From the NCBI GenBank assembly GCA_049607205.1, contig JBMYWH010000004.1:60070-124069 (forward strand): 64,000 nucleotides of DNA, written 5' to 3'. Below the pieces are notes generated by a model. That model made no database searches. It was not told the origin of the DNA and saw nothing but the letters and a program-made list of their open reading frames with translations. A program made the translations under genes and the position numbers. This DNA is from JBELHR01 sp049607205. GTDB taxonomy: Bacteria > Bacteroidota > Bacteroidia > Flavobacteriales > Flavobacteriaceae. Shown piece by piece: positions 26,312-34,475 of this stretch. Position 1 is the stretch's first letter; every line of letters begins with the position of its first letter.

Positions 26312-28099
26312 ATGTCTGACCCACTTAAGTTACAACTCAAAACCTTACCTGAGGCTCCTGGAGTCTATCAATACTTTGATTCGACAGATCAGATTATTTA
26401 TGTTGGCAAGGCAAAAAACTTAAAGAAACGGGTCAATTCCTATTTCAATAAAACCCATGATTATGGGAAAACAAAAGTTTTAGTTTCGAAGATAAAGAGA
26501 TTGGAGTTTATCGTCGTGGAAACGGAAACAGATGCCTTGCTCTTAGAGAACAACTTGATTAAAAAATATCAGCCTAGGTATAATATTTTACTTAAGGATG
26601 ATAAGTCATATCCATGGATCTGTATTAAAAAGGAGCGTTTTCCTAGAGTATTTATGACCCGAAATATTATCAAGGATGGATCTGAATATTTCGGACAATA
26701 TACTTCGGTGAGAATGGTTCGTGCACTCTTAGACCTGATCAAAGAATTATACCCTTTGAGAACTTGTAATTATGATTTGTCTGAGGCTAATATTGACTCA
26801 GGGAAGTATAAAGTCTGCCTTGAGTATCATTTAGGAAACTGTTTAGGACCTTGCGAAGGTTATCAGGATCTCGAAGATTACATGGAAGGGGTTAAGGCTA
26901 TTCGCCAAATTCTTAAAGGTAATTTTAAAGAGTCAATAAATGCTTTGACCCATAAAATGATGAATTTTGCTGAATCAATGGATTTTGAGCAAGCCCAACT
27001 TTTTAAAGAAAAATTAAGTCAATTGAGTGCCTATCAGTCCAAATCTACTGTGGTTAACCCTAGTATATCGAATGTAGACGTGTTTTCAATTGTCTCTGAT
27101 GAGTCCTATGCCTATGTTAATTTTCTAAAAGTGATGAATGGAGCGGTAATCCAGGCCCATACAATGGAGATTAAGAAGAAGTTGGATGAGAGTGATCAGG
27201 CTATTTTAGGACTTGCAATTATTGAGTTAAGAGAGCGATTTAAGTCTCAAACAAAAGATGTTTACCTCCCTTTTGAAATGTCAATTTCACCGGAGATTAA
27301 AATTTTTGTACCTAAGTTAGGGGATAAGCGAAAACTTGTTGAAATGTCTATTAGGAATGCTAAATATTATAGACAAGAGCAGTTGAAGCAGACGAAAATA
27401 GTTGATCCAGAGAGGCATTCAAAAAGAATTATGGAACAGCTCAGAAAAGATTTAAACCTTTCTAAGCTTCCTGTTCATATTGAGTGCTTTGATAACTCTA
27501 ATATTCAAGGAAGCCATCCGGTTGCGGCTTGTGTTGTTTTTAAAAACGCTAAGCCTAGTAAAAAAGACTACAGACATTTTAATATTAAAACAGTTGAAGG
27601 ACCTGATGATTTTGCATCTATGGAGGAGGTAGTTTTCAGAAGGTATAAGCGTCTTATGGAAGAGGATCAACCTCTTCCTCAATTGATTGTTATTGATGGA
27701 GGGAAAGGACAATTAAGTTCTGCTCTTAAGAGTCTTGATTTGTTAGGATTGCGAGGGAAAATAGCCATTGTAGGTATTGCCAAGAGATTAGAAGAGATTT
27801 TTTACCCAGATGACCCCATTCCTTTGTATCTTGATAAAACATCTGAATCTTTGAAGTTGATTCAGTATATGAGGAATGAGGCCCATAGATTTGGGATTAC
27901 GTTCCACAGGAATAAACGTTCTAAATCAGCCATTCATTCTTCTCTTGATGAAATCAAAGGAGTAGGTGAAAAAACAGTAGTGAAATTATTGTCAGACTTT
28001 AAGTCTGTAAAAAATATTAAGGCAGCAAGTCTTAAAGAATTAGAAAAATCAGTTGGATTATCCAGAGCTCAATTAATTAAACAACATTTTAGCAAATGA
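26312..28099 (+). CDS. uvrC: UvrABC system protein C (excinuclease subunit)
   Basis: 595 residues. The N-terminal GIY-YIG nuclease (APGVYQYF then QIIYVGKAKNLKKRVNSYF) makes the 3' incision. A UVR motif lies near residue 220 (SMDFEQAQLFKEKLSQL). The RNase H-like endonuclease domain makes the 5' incision (IECFDNSNIQGSHPVA, VIDGGKGQLSSAL), and C-terminal helix-hairpin-helix repeats follow (IKGVGEKTVVKLL). It acts in nucleotide excision repair after UvrA and UvrB. The stop overlaps the next gene by four bases (ATGA). Confidence 0.97.
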   Translation: MSDPLKLQLKTLPEAPGVYQYFDSTDQIIYVGKAKNLKKRVNSYFNKTHDYGKTKVLVSKIKRLEFIVVETETDALLLENNLIKKYQPRYNILLKDDKSYPWICIKKERFPRVFMTRNIIKDGSEYFGQYTSVRMVRALLDLIKELYPLRTCNYDLSEANIDSGKYKVCLEYHLGNCLGPCEGYQDLEDYMEGVKAIRQILKGNFKESINALTHKMMNFAESMDFEQAQLFKEKLSQLSAYQSKSTVVNPSISNVDVFSIVSDESYAYVNFLKVMNGAVIQAHTMEIKKKLDESDQAILGLAIIELRERFKSQTKDVYLPFEMSISPEIKIFVPKLGDKRKLVEMSIRNAKYYRQEQLKQTKIVDPERHSKRIMEQLRKDLNLSKLPVHIECFDNSNIQGSHPVAACVVFKNAKPSKKDYRHFNIKTVEGPDDFASMEEVVFRRYKRLMEEDQPLPQLIVIDGGKGQLSSALKSLDLLGLRGKIAIVGIAKRLEEIFYPDDPIPLYLDKTSESLKLIQYMRNEAHRFGITFHRNKRSKSAIHSSLDEIKGVGEKTVVKLLSDFKSVKNIKAASLKELEKSVGLSRAQLIKQHFSK

Positions 28100-30315
28100 A
28101 AGCTAACCACCTAGTAATTTGTATTATATCTATTTTTAACATTGGATTTTTAAGCGCACAAACGACCGAATTGTATTCTAAAGATGAGCTCAAGGTTGGT
28201 TTAGTTCTAAGTGGAGGAGGTGCAAAAGGGCTTTCTCATATCGGAGTTATTAAAGAATTAGAGAAGAATGGAGTCCGAATTGACTATATAGGAGGGACTT
28301 CCATGGGAGCTATTATTGGGGCCTTGTATTCCGTAGGATATAGTCCTGACGAGATGGTTGAGATAATTAAGACTACAGATTTTGACGCAGTGTTATCTGA
28401 TGATGTGGATCGTAGATATAAATCTCTATTTGACAAAGAGAACGGTGAGAAATACGCGCTTACCTTACCTATAGTAAATAAAAAGTTAGGTTTACCTCTT
28501 TCTGTCAGTAGAGGACAAGGGGTGTTAAATCTGTTGACAAAACTATTTGAGCCTGTTGATTCAATTTCTGATTTCTCTCAATTACCAATTCCTTTTTATT
28601 GTATAGCGACTAACGTAGCGGATGGAAGTATGGAGGTTTTAGACTCAGGGTCCTTGCCTTTAGCGGTTCGAGCCAGTGGTTCTTTTCCAACATTCTTTCA
28701 ACCTGTGGAAATTGATGATGAACTTTATATTGATGGAGGTTTGGTGTCTAATTTTCCTGTAAAAGAAATGAGAAAACGAGGTGTTGATGTAATTATTGGA
28801 GTTGATGTTCAGAGCCAGTTATTACCCGTTTCACAAGTTAATTCTGTACTAGATTTGTTGGATCAAATTATTTCATTTGGAATGTATGAGAAGTCGGCAG
28901 AAGAAAAACCTTATGCAGATATTTATATACATCCAGATATCGAAGGCTTGTCTACCTTTACTTTTGGAGACCCTACGCGAATCGTTAGTTTGGGGAGTAC
29001 TGAGGCGGCAAAAAACTCTGTTGCTTTGAAGAAGTTAGCGGAAATTCAAGGGAGTCATACTCCAATTGAACGTTCAGGTGTGGTTTTAGAAAATAAAACC
29101 TTTGTCATAAGTGATATTGTTATTGAAGGGAATAAGGAGTATACTAAGAAATATTTATTGAAGAAAATTGGTATACAAATTGGTGATGAGATAAGCTATG
29201 AGGAATTTAATAATCGTATGCAGAGTGTCACTTATCAAGGTACAATAGAGCGCATGAGTTACAGAATTGATAAAAATGAAAATTCCGAGTGGGTTCTGAA
29301 AATTGATATTAAAGAAAGCAAAGTGCATTCCTTTTTGAAATTAGCTGTGCACTACGATCCATTATATCAGACAGGGGTCCTACTCAACGGGACTTCGTAT
29401 CATTTTCTTCAAAAGAATGATGTCATTAGCGCTGATGTCGTTGTTGGAGATAACTTGAGGTATAATGTTAATTACTTCTCTGATAATGGTGGGATATTTG
29501 GATATGGTTTAAATGCTCGTTACAATACTTTTTCAGATAATGTAGCGGTAGATATTGAGGGTTTTAATAAGATTAATATAGATTATACAGATTTTACTGA
29601 GAATATATACGCTGAGGCAGTTTTTGCTTCAAAGTTTGCCTTTGGTTTAGGAGTAGAACACAAATATATTAATGCGAATACAGAGACCTTAGAGACGGAA
29701 AATGATGAGCCTTATTACATGGATAAAAGTCATTATTTCAATACGTTTGGTTATTTAAAGGCTGATACTTTTGACAGAAGTTATTATCCTAAACATGGAA
29801 TGTATTTAAATGCTTCTTATGATGTTTATATTGCTTCTTCCGACTTTAATAATGACTTCAAGCCTTTTTCTCAATTAAAGTTTGATTACCGTGTCGTTGG
29901 TTCTTTTTTAAAGGATAAGCTAACACTTGACTTTAGTGCGGGTGGAGGTGTTACTTTGAGAAATAGTCTTTTTGCCTTTGATTATTTTGGTGGTGGTTAT
30001 GGGGAGAACTATATCAATAACTTCATCCCTTTATACGGTTATGATTTTGCGGCGGTATACGGGGATTCTTATGCAAAATTAGGATTGGATGTACGATATG
30101 AAGTTTTGAAAAAATCTCATTTATTAATTGGTGCTAATGCGGGTAGATTTAGTGATTCTCTTTTCCAAGGACAAACACCATTCGAAGATATAGACTTCGG
30201 ATTTGCTGCAGGAGTGGGGCTTCAATCCATAATTGGTCCTATTGATTTAAAATACGGTTTTTCACCGGTTACCGGTAGATCACAATGGTATTTTGATTTA
30301 GGATTTTGGTTCTAA
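28096..30315 (+). CDS. Patatin-like phospholipase with POTRA and outer-membrane barrel (PlpD-like, type Vd)
   Basis: 739 residues. A signal peptide ends near LSAQ. A patatin domain follows with the oxyanion GGGAKG at about 40, nucleophile Ser69 in GGTSMGA, and catalytic Asp213 in DGGLVSNFP. Then comes a POTRA-like domain (about 335-410, FVISDIVIEGNKEYTKKYLL), and a C-terminal BamA/surface-antigen barrel ending in a terminal Phe (FDLGFWF). This order matches PlpD-type lipases that carry their own transporter. Release versus retention at the surface is not predictable. It is translationally coupled to uvrC by an ATGA overlap. Confidence 0.9.
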   Translation: MKANHLVICIISIFNIGFLSAQTTELYSKDELKVGLVLSGGGAKGLSHIGVIKELEKNGVRIDYIGGTSMGAIIGALYSVGYSPDEMVEIIKTTDFDAVLSDDVDRRYKSLFDKENGEKYALTLPIVNKKLGLPLSVSRGQGVLNLLTKLFEPVDSISDFSQLPIPFYCIATNVADGSMEVLDSGSLPLAVRASGSFPTFFQPVEIDDELYIDGGLVSNFPVKEMRKRGVDVIIGVDVQSQLLPVSQVNSVLDLLDQIISFGMYEKSAEEKPYADIYIHPDIEGLSTFTFGDPTRIVSLGSTEAAKNSVALKKLAEIQGSHTPIERSGVVLENKTFVISDIVIEGNKEYTKKYLLKKIGIQIGDEISYEEFNNRMQSVTYQGTIERMSYRIDKNENSEWVLKIDIKESKVHSFLKLAVHYDPLYQTGVLLNGTSYHFLQKNDVISADVVVGDNLRYNVNYFSDNGGIFGYGLNARYNTFSDNVAVDIEGFNKINIDYTDFTENIYAEAVFASKFAFGLGVEHKYINANTETLETENDEPYYMDKSHYFNTFGYLKADTFDRSYYPKHGMYLNASYDVYIASSDFNNDFKPFSQLKFDYRVVGSFLKDKLTLDFSAGGGVTLRNSLFAFDYFGGGYGENYINNFIPLYGYDFAAVYGDSYAKLGLDVRYEVLKKSHLLIGANAGRFSDSLFQGQTPFEDIDFGFAAGVGLQSIIGPIDLKYGFSPVTGRSQWYFDLGFWF

Positions 30316-30338
30316 TGTTAACTTAATGTTACCTAAAG

Positions 30339-30369
30339 TTTGATTTAATGTAAAAATCTTGTACCTTTA
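30339..30369 (+). promoter_or_regulatory. Promoter of the MORN-like gene
   Basis: TTTG (30339-30342), 19 bases, TACCTTTA (30362-30369, one mismatch to TAnnTTTG), 19 bases before the ATG at 30389. Confidence 0.55.
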
Positions 30370-30388
30370 AAGTGTTAAATTAAAGATT

Positions 30389-30718
30389 ATGAGAAATTTA
30401 CTATTGATATTGAGTGTTGTTTTATTGAGTTCTACAGTGTGGGCAGCTAATCCTCCACAGGATTTGTTCGAGGTTGAAGGCAATCAAGTTAAGAAAACAA
30501 GTTACTATGAGAACGGTGAGATCAAGCAAGTAGGATTCTTTTTGAACAACGAGTTGGATGGACAATGGGTTTCCTATGATAAAAATGGGGATATTAAAAC
30601 CATTGCGTTTTATAAAAATGGGAAGAAAGATGGTGTATGGACCTATGTTAAGGCAGGAGAGGTTACTAATGTAGCGTATAAAGACAATAAAATTATTGAG
30701 GTGAAAAAACTCAAATAA
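30389..30718 (+). CDS. MORN-variant repeat secreted protein
   Basis: 109 residues with a signal peptide (MRNLLLILSVVLLSSTVWA). Three MORN_2-like repeats follow (YYENGEIKQVGFFLNNELDG, YDKNGDIKTIAFYKNGKKDG, then a weaker copy). Such repeats form a beta-hairpin ladder and are common in exported Bacteroidota proteins; several carry antitoxin-like names without good support. It is monocistronic, flanked by its own promoter and a bidirectional terminator. The function is unknown. Confidence 0.82.
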   Translation: MRNLLLILSVVLLSSTVWAANPPQDLFEVEGNQVKKTSYYENGEIKQVGFFLNNELDGQWVSYDKNGDIKTIAFYKNGKKDGVWTYVKAGEVTNVAYKDNKIIEVKKLK

Positions 30719-30735
30719 TTGTAAATAAAAGACAA

Positions 30736-30774
30736 TAAAAAAGCCATTTACTAAAAAGTAAATGGCTTTTTTTT
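30736..30774. terminator. Bidirectional Rho-independent terminator
   Basis: A perfect 13-bp stem AAAGCCATTTACT / AGTAAATGGCTTT with loop AAAA, flanked by A-tracts on the left and T-tracts on the right. It serves both the MORN-like gene (+) and the RNase G gene (-), which converge here. Confidence 0.9.
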
Positions 30775-30780
30775 GTGATC

Positions 30781-32331
30781 TTAATTTTGCTTCTTTTTCG
30801 ATACGTATTCTTTTTTGAATTTGTATTGAAGGTATTGATAGGCATCTCTTGGTTGCAACTTAACCCATTTCTTATACTGGAAGAACCACTTCAATCGAAT
30901 AGAAGGGAATCCTTTCTCCAGATAGGATATTATAAATGGATGAGCGTGCAGCGTTATTGATTTAAACTTGTTCTTAGAATTTAATTGTTTTTCCAATTCA
31001 TGTTCTAATTGATCAACAAGTACAATAGGTGCTTCTACTTCTCCATTTTTATTAGGATTAGGTTCACGTGTTTTGATATCCATTTCTGGTCTCACACGTT
31101 GTCTAGTAATCTGAATTAACCCAAATTTACTAGGTGGAAGAATCTTGTGTTTAGTACGATCAAATGACATTTCATTTTTGAGATGTTCAAACAATTTCTG
31201 TTTGTTCTCATTTTTATGCATGTCAATGAAATCTACAACTATAATTCCTCCCATATCTCGTAATTGAAGCTGTCTTGCAATTTCAGTAGCAGCGATAAGG
31301 TTCACCTCTAAAGCAGTCTCTTCTTGAGAATTGGCTCTATTAGATCTATTTCCACTATTTACATCAACTACGTGCAATGCTTCGGTATGCTCTATAACTA
31401 AATAAGCCCCTTTACTCATGGAAACTGTTTTTCCGAAAGAGGTTTTAATTTGGCGTTCAATTCCATATTTTTCAAAAATAGGAGTTGAACTATCATAGTG
31501 CTTTACGATAGATGCTTTTTCAGGATAAATTTCTTCTAAATAATCCTGAATTTCAAACGAAAGTTCTTCATCATTTGTAACAATACTTGTAAAAGACTCA
31601 TTCAAAACATCTCTTAGAATAGAGGATGCTCTGTTTAATTCGCTCAAAATCTTAGTTGGAGTGTTACTGTTAGCAATGTGCTTACAGAGGTGAATCCAAC
31701 GATTCATCGAATTTTGTAAATCTTTATCTAGCTCAGCTACCTTTTTACCTTCAGCTACGGTTCTTAAAATAACACCGAATCCTTTTGGTTTTATGCTTTT
31801 TGCTAGTCGTTTTAATCTTTCTTTTTCCTTAGGGTCTTCTATTTTCTGAGAAACCGAAATTCGATTTGAAAAAGGGACTAAAACTAAATATCTACCCGCT
31901 ATGGCTAATTCAGAACTAATTCTTGGTCCTTTTGTAGATATAGGTTCTTTTACAACTTGTACTAAAATGTTTTGTCCAGGCTTCAGAACTTCAGTGATAC
32001 TTCCATCTTTATTGATGTCTTTTTCCATCTGAAAATTCTTCAACTTGAAGTCTTTCATTTTTCCTGTGCCTACCTGTTTAATAAACTTCATTAAGGATTG
32101 AAACTGAGCTCCTAAATCATGGTAGTGTAAAAATCCATCTTTAGGATATCCTACATTTACGAATGAAGCATTAAGCCCAGAAAGTACTTTTCCAGATTTG
32201 GCGAGAAAGATATCTCCCACTGAAAATTTATTTCCGTTAGTTTCCTTATTGAGTTCTATTAATTTACCGTCCTTTAAAAGGGCAAAATCAATTTCGGATG
32301 AATTGGATCGAATAATCAATTCTGTTTTCAT
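30781..32331 (-). CDS. rng: Ribonuclease E/G family (RNase G)
   Basis: 516 residues: an N-terminal S1-like RNA-binding region (about 35-130, FLAKSGKVLSGLNASFVNVG), the RNase E/G catalytic core with DVNSGNRSNRANSQEE and a second Asp site in GGIIVVDFIDM, and a C-terminal dimerisation part. The zinc-link CPxxC motif of RNase E is absent; the only cysteine visible is in WIHLCKH. It acts in mRNA turnover and rRNA maturation. The 5' leader contains several hairpins, and the neighbours upstream are a tiny ribosomal-type protein and HU. Confidence 0.93.
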   Translation of the reverse strand: MKTELIIRSNSSEIDFALLKDGKLIELNKETNGNKFSVGDIFLAKSGKVLSGLNASFVNVGYPKDGFLHYHDLGAQFQSLMKFIKQVGTGKMKDFKLKNFQMEKDINKDGSITEVLKPGQNILVQVVKEPISTKGPRISSELAIAGRYLVLVPFSNRISVSQKIEDPKEKERLKRLAKSIKPKGFGVILRTVAEGKKVAELDKDLQNSMNRWIHLCKHIANSNTPTKILSELNRASSILRDVLNESFTSIVTNDEELSFEIQDYLEEIYPEKASIVKHYDSSTPIFEKYGIERQIKTSFGKTVSMSKGAYLVIEHTEALHVVDVNSGNRSNRANSQEETALEVNLIAATEIARQLQLRDMGGIIVVDFIDMHKNENKQKLFEHLKNEMSFDRTKHKILPPSKFGLIQITRQRVRPEMDIKTREPNPNKNGEVEAPIVLVDQLEHELEKQLNSKNKFKSITLHAHPFIISYLEKGFPSIRLKWFFQYKKWVKLQPRDAYQYLQYKFKKEYVSKKKQN

Positions 32332-32360
32332 ACCTGACTGATTTTATGATAAATAAAACA

Positions 32361-32402
32361 GGAAATTTCCTGAGAATGCCCGACTGGCATTCATTTCAAT
32401 GA
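32361..32402 (-). promoter_or_regulatory. Hairpin cluster in the RNase G leader
   Basis: Consecutive inverted repeats: CAGGAAATTTCCTG, then GAATGCC-CGACT-GGCATTC, then TTCAT-TTCA-ATGAA partly overlapping it. They lie upstream of the RNase G start on the minus strand and could form a structured 5' leader. Feedback control by the nuclease on its own leader is known for RNase E in E. coli; here it is inference. Confidence 0.4.
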
Positions 32403-32406
32403 ACGT

Positions 32407-32457
32407 TTTTTGGTTTTTATTAAAACCAAAAAGAAAAAGTAAGCAAGCTTACTTTTT
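32407..32457 (-). terminator. Tandem hairpins at the end of the 29-residue basic protein gene
   Basis: The first stem, AAAAAGTAAG-CTTG-CTTACTTTTT (32434-32457), overlaps the last codons and stop of the gene. The second, TTTTTGGTTTT-AATA-AAAACCAAAAA (32407-32433), follows directly. Both have T-rich 3' sides. They probably terminate transcription, at least partly, before the RNase G leader. Confidence 0.6.
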
Positions 32458-32538
32458 CTTGTGTCTGTTAGCTCTCGCTCTTTTCTTACGTTTGTGAGTA
32501 GCGATCTTAGCTCTCTTTCTTTTCTTACCACTTGGCAT
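32449..32538 (-). CDS. Tiny basic ribosomal-type protein (29 residues, bL38-like)
   Basis: ATG at 32538 to TAA at 32449-32451, encoding 29 residues that are almost all Lys, Arg and His (MPSGKKRKRAKIATHKRKK and on to NRHKKK). This is a sequence I recognise as conserved in Bacteroidota between HU and RNase G. The composition fits an rRNA-binding ribosomal protein. To my memory a small subunit of this kind (bL38) was described in the Flavobacterium johnsoniae ribosome, but I cannot verify the identity here. It lies 38 bases downstream of HU on the same strand, and a hairpin overlaps its stop. Confidence 0.8.
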   Translation of the reverse strand: MPSGKKRKRAKIATHKRKKRARANRHKKK

Positions 32539-32576
32539 AGTTATAAGGTTTTAAATTGTTAGATAAAACGTGTAGA

Positions 32577-32870
32577 TTATTTTGCTACACGTACATTATT
32601 TTTTACTCCTTCAGTAAATGTCTTAGAAGGCTTAAAAGCTGGAATATTGTGTGCTGGAATCTTGATAGTAGTATTCTTAGAAATATTTCTACCAGTTTTT
32701 TCTGCACGAGTCTTAACGATGAAACTACCAAATCCTCTTAGGTATACATTGTCTCCTCCTTCAAGAGCTCCTTTTACTTCATTCATAAATGCTTCAACTG
32801 TTGCTAAAACATCCGCTTTCTCAATCCCAGATTTCTCTGCGATATTACTTACGATATCTGCTTTCGTCAT
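32577..32870 (-). CDS. HU-family DNA-binding protein
   Basis: 97 residues from the ATG at 32870 (MTKADIVSNIAEKSG). It is a histone-like dimer with the HU signature GGDNVYLRGFGSFIVKTRAEKTGRN and the DNA-contacting arm with IKIPAHNIPAFKPSK. The frame could extend two codons to a TTG, but MTKAD is the usual start. It has its own -7 promoter box. It bends and compacts DNA. The ribosomal-type small gene lies 38 bases after it. Confidence 0.95.
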   Translation of the reverse strand: MTKADIVSNIAEKSGIEKADVLATVEAFMNEVKGALEGGDNVYLRGFGSFIVKTRAEKTGRNISKNTTIKIPAHNIPAFKPSKTFTEGVKNNVRVAK

Positions 32871-32922
32871 CTTCAAAAAGTGTTTTATTATAATAGTTTT
32901 TTATTCTCTAATTTTGAGGGTG

Positions 32923-32930
32923 CAAATATA
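32923..32930 (-). promoter_or_regulatory. -7 promoter element for HU
   Basis: Minus-strand TATATTTG, a perfect TAnnTTTG, about 52 bases upstream of the HU start. Confidence 0.6.
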
Positions 32931-33011
32931 TAATTTTTCTTCTAAGTTTGTAGCTAATTTATTAAAATTTAACGAACTAAAGCCTAATATAAGGAATTTC
33001 ATCTAATTTTT

Positions 33012-34046
33012 ATGATATTTTCACAAAATATAATTAACTGGTATTCAAGTAATAAGAGGGATCTGCCTTGGAGGCGAGATAGAAATCCCTACTCAGTATG
33101 GTTGAGTGAAATTATTCTTCAGCAGACTAGAATTGAGCAAGGAACACCTTATTATTATAAGTTTATAGAGAATTTCCCTGAGGTAACAGATCTGGCAGAT
33201 GCAGAGGAGGAGGAAGTTTTGAAACTGTGGCAAGGATTGGGTTATTACTCTAGAGCTCGAAACTTACATGTTACGGCTCAGGACATTCGCGATAACTATG
33301 GGGGGCAGTTTCCAGATAATTATAAAGAGTTAAAGAAATTAAAGGGAGTAGGTGATTATACTGCATCAGCTATTTCTTCTATTTGTTTTGATGAGGTTCA
33401 AGCGGTGTTAGATGGGAATGTATTTCGGGTCTTGAGTCGCTACTTCGGAGTTGATTTACCTATTAATTCAAGTGAAGGAATAAAGTTTTTCAGGCAGAAG
33501 GCTCAAAGTTTGGCGCCTAGTATAGGAATCGGTGATTACAATCAAGGTTTGATGGATTTAGGATCTCGAGTTTGCAGTCCTAAAAAACCAACTTGTGAGC
33601 AATGTCCTTTATCTAAAGACTGTGTGGCTTATTTGACCAATTCCCAATTAGACTATCCTGTTAAGAAAGGGAAGGTTAAAGTAAAAGAGGTTTATTTTTA
33701 TTATTTGGTGATCGCTAGTGATAATGGATTAATGTTTAGAAAAAGACTTGAGGGTATTTGGAAAAACATGTACGAATTCCCTTATATTTCGTCTGATTCT
33801 CCTATTTCAGATTTAGAGCTTGTTAGGCGTGTTGAAGCTAAATATGATATTCAGATAGATAACAATGGGTTGACTCAGATTAAAGAGGAAGTTGTTCATA
33901 AGTTGTCTCATATGAAGATTAACGGTGGGTTTTATGCACTTACTAATGCAGAATTACCTTATAAGTTATATAGCTACAAGGAGGTCGAGAAGCTCCCTGT
34001 TCCAGTTATTATTTCTAATTTTCTAAAAGAATATACAGTCCAATAA
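33012..34046 (+). CDS. mutY: A/G-specific adenine DNA glycosylase
   Basis: 344 residues. The helix-hairpin-helix glycosylase core (LKKLKGVGDYTASAI), catalytic Asp region, and the 4Fe-4S cluster ligands in CSPKKPTCEQCPLSKDC (C-x6-C-x2-C-x5-C) are all present. The C-terminal part is a MutT-like NUDIX-fold domain that recognises 8-oxoG (FRKRLEGIWKNMYEFPY). It removes adenine mispaired with oxidised guanine. It is the first gene of the conserved flavobacterial order mutY-ssb-gldE-gldD. Confidence 0.97.
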   Translation: MIFSQNIINWYSSNKRDLPWRRDRNPYSVWLSEIILQQTRIEQGTPYYYKFIENFPEVTDLADAEEEEVLKLWQGLGYYSRARNLHVTAQDIRDNYGGQFPDNYKELKKLKGVGDYTASAISSICFDEVQAVLDGNVFRVLSRYFGVDLPINSSEGIKFFRQKAQSLAPSIGIGDYNQGLMDLGSRVCSPKKPTCEQCPLSKDCVAYLTNSQLDYPVKKGKVKVKEVYFYYLVIASDNGLMFRKRLEGIWKNMYEFPYISSDSPISDLELVRRVEAKYDIQIDNNGLTQIKEEVVHKLSHMKINGGFYALTNAELPYKLYSYKEVEKLPVPVIISNFLKEYTVQ

Positions 34047-34054
34047 ATTTTGTT

Positions 34055-34062
34055 TATTTTTG
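34055..34062 (+). promoter_or_regulatory. -7 promoter element for ssb; predicts leaderless mRNA
   Basis: TATTTTTG, a perfect TAnnTTTG, ends four bases before the ssb ATG at 34067, within the 20-base gap after mutY. A -33 TTG at the right distance is not clear. Confidence 0.5.
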
Positions 34063-34066
34063 AATT

Positions 34067-34459
34067 ATGGCAGGAACTGTGAACAAAGTTATTTTAATAG
34101 GACATCTTGGAGATGAGGTAAAGATGCATTATTTTGAAGGTGGAAACTCTGTAGGGAGGTTTCCTGTGGCTACCAATGAGTCTTATACAAATAAACAGAC
34201 TGGTGAACGAGTGAGTCAAACAGATTGGCACAATGTTGTGGTGAGAAACAAATTGGCTGAACTTTGTGAGAAATACTTGAGTAAAGGCGATCGTGTTTAT
34301 CTTGAAGGAAAGATTAAGAATCGACAGTGGGAGCAGGAAGGTCAGAAGCGTTATACTACTGAAATCATAGTGAATGAGATGACTTTTTTAAGTACTCAAA
34401 AGAACGAAAGTTCTCCTAATCCTAAGCCGGAGGATGAGAATGATAGTTTACCCTTTTAA
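34067..34459 (+). CDS. ssb: Single-stranded DNA-binding protein
   Basis: 130 residues, one OB fold (MAGTVNKVILIGHLGDEVKM, SQTDWHNVVVRNKLAEL, YLEGKIKNRQWEQEGQ) and a short acidic tail ending in DSLPF, the conserved tip that recruits repair and replication proteins. It binds single-stranded DNA as a tetramer. The start is set by the strongly conserved MAGTVNKVILIGHLG. In Flavobacteria this gene sits between mutY and gldE, as here. Confidence 0.95.
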   Translation: MAGTVNKVILIGHLGDEVKMHYFEGGNSVGRFPVATNESYTNKQTGERVSQTDWHNVVVRNKLAELCEKYLSKGDRVYLEGKIKNRQWEQEGQKRYTTEIIVNEMTFLSTQKNESSPNPKPEDENDSLPF

Positions 34460-34475
34460 TTAAAATTTACCATTT

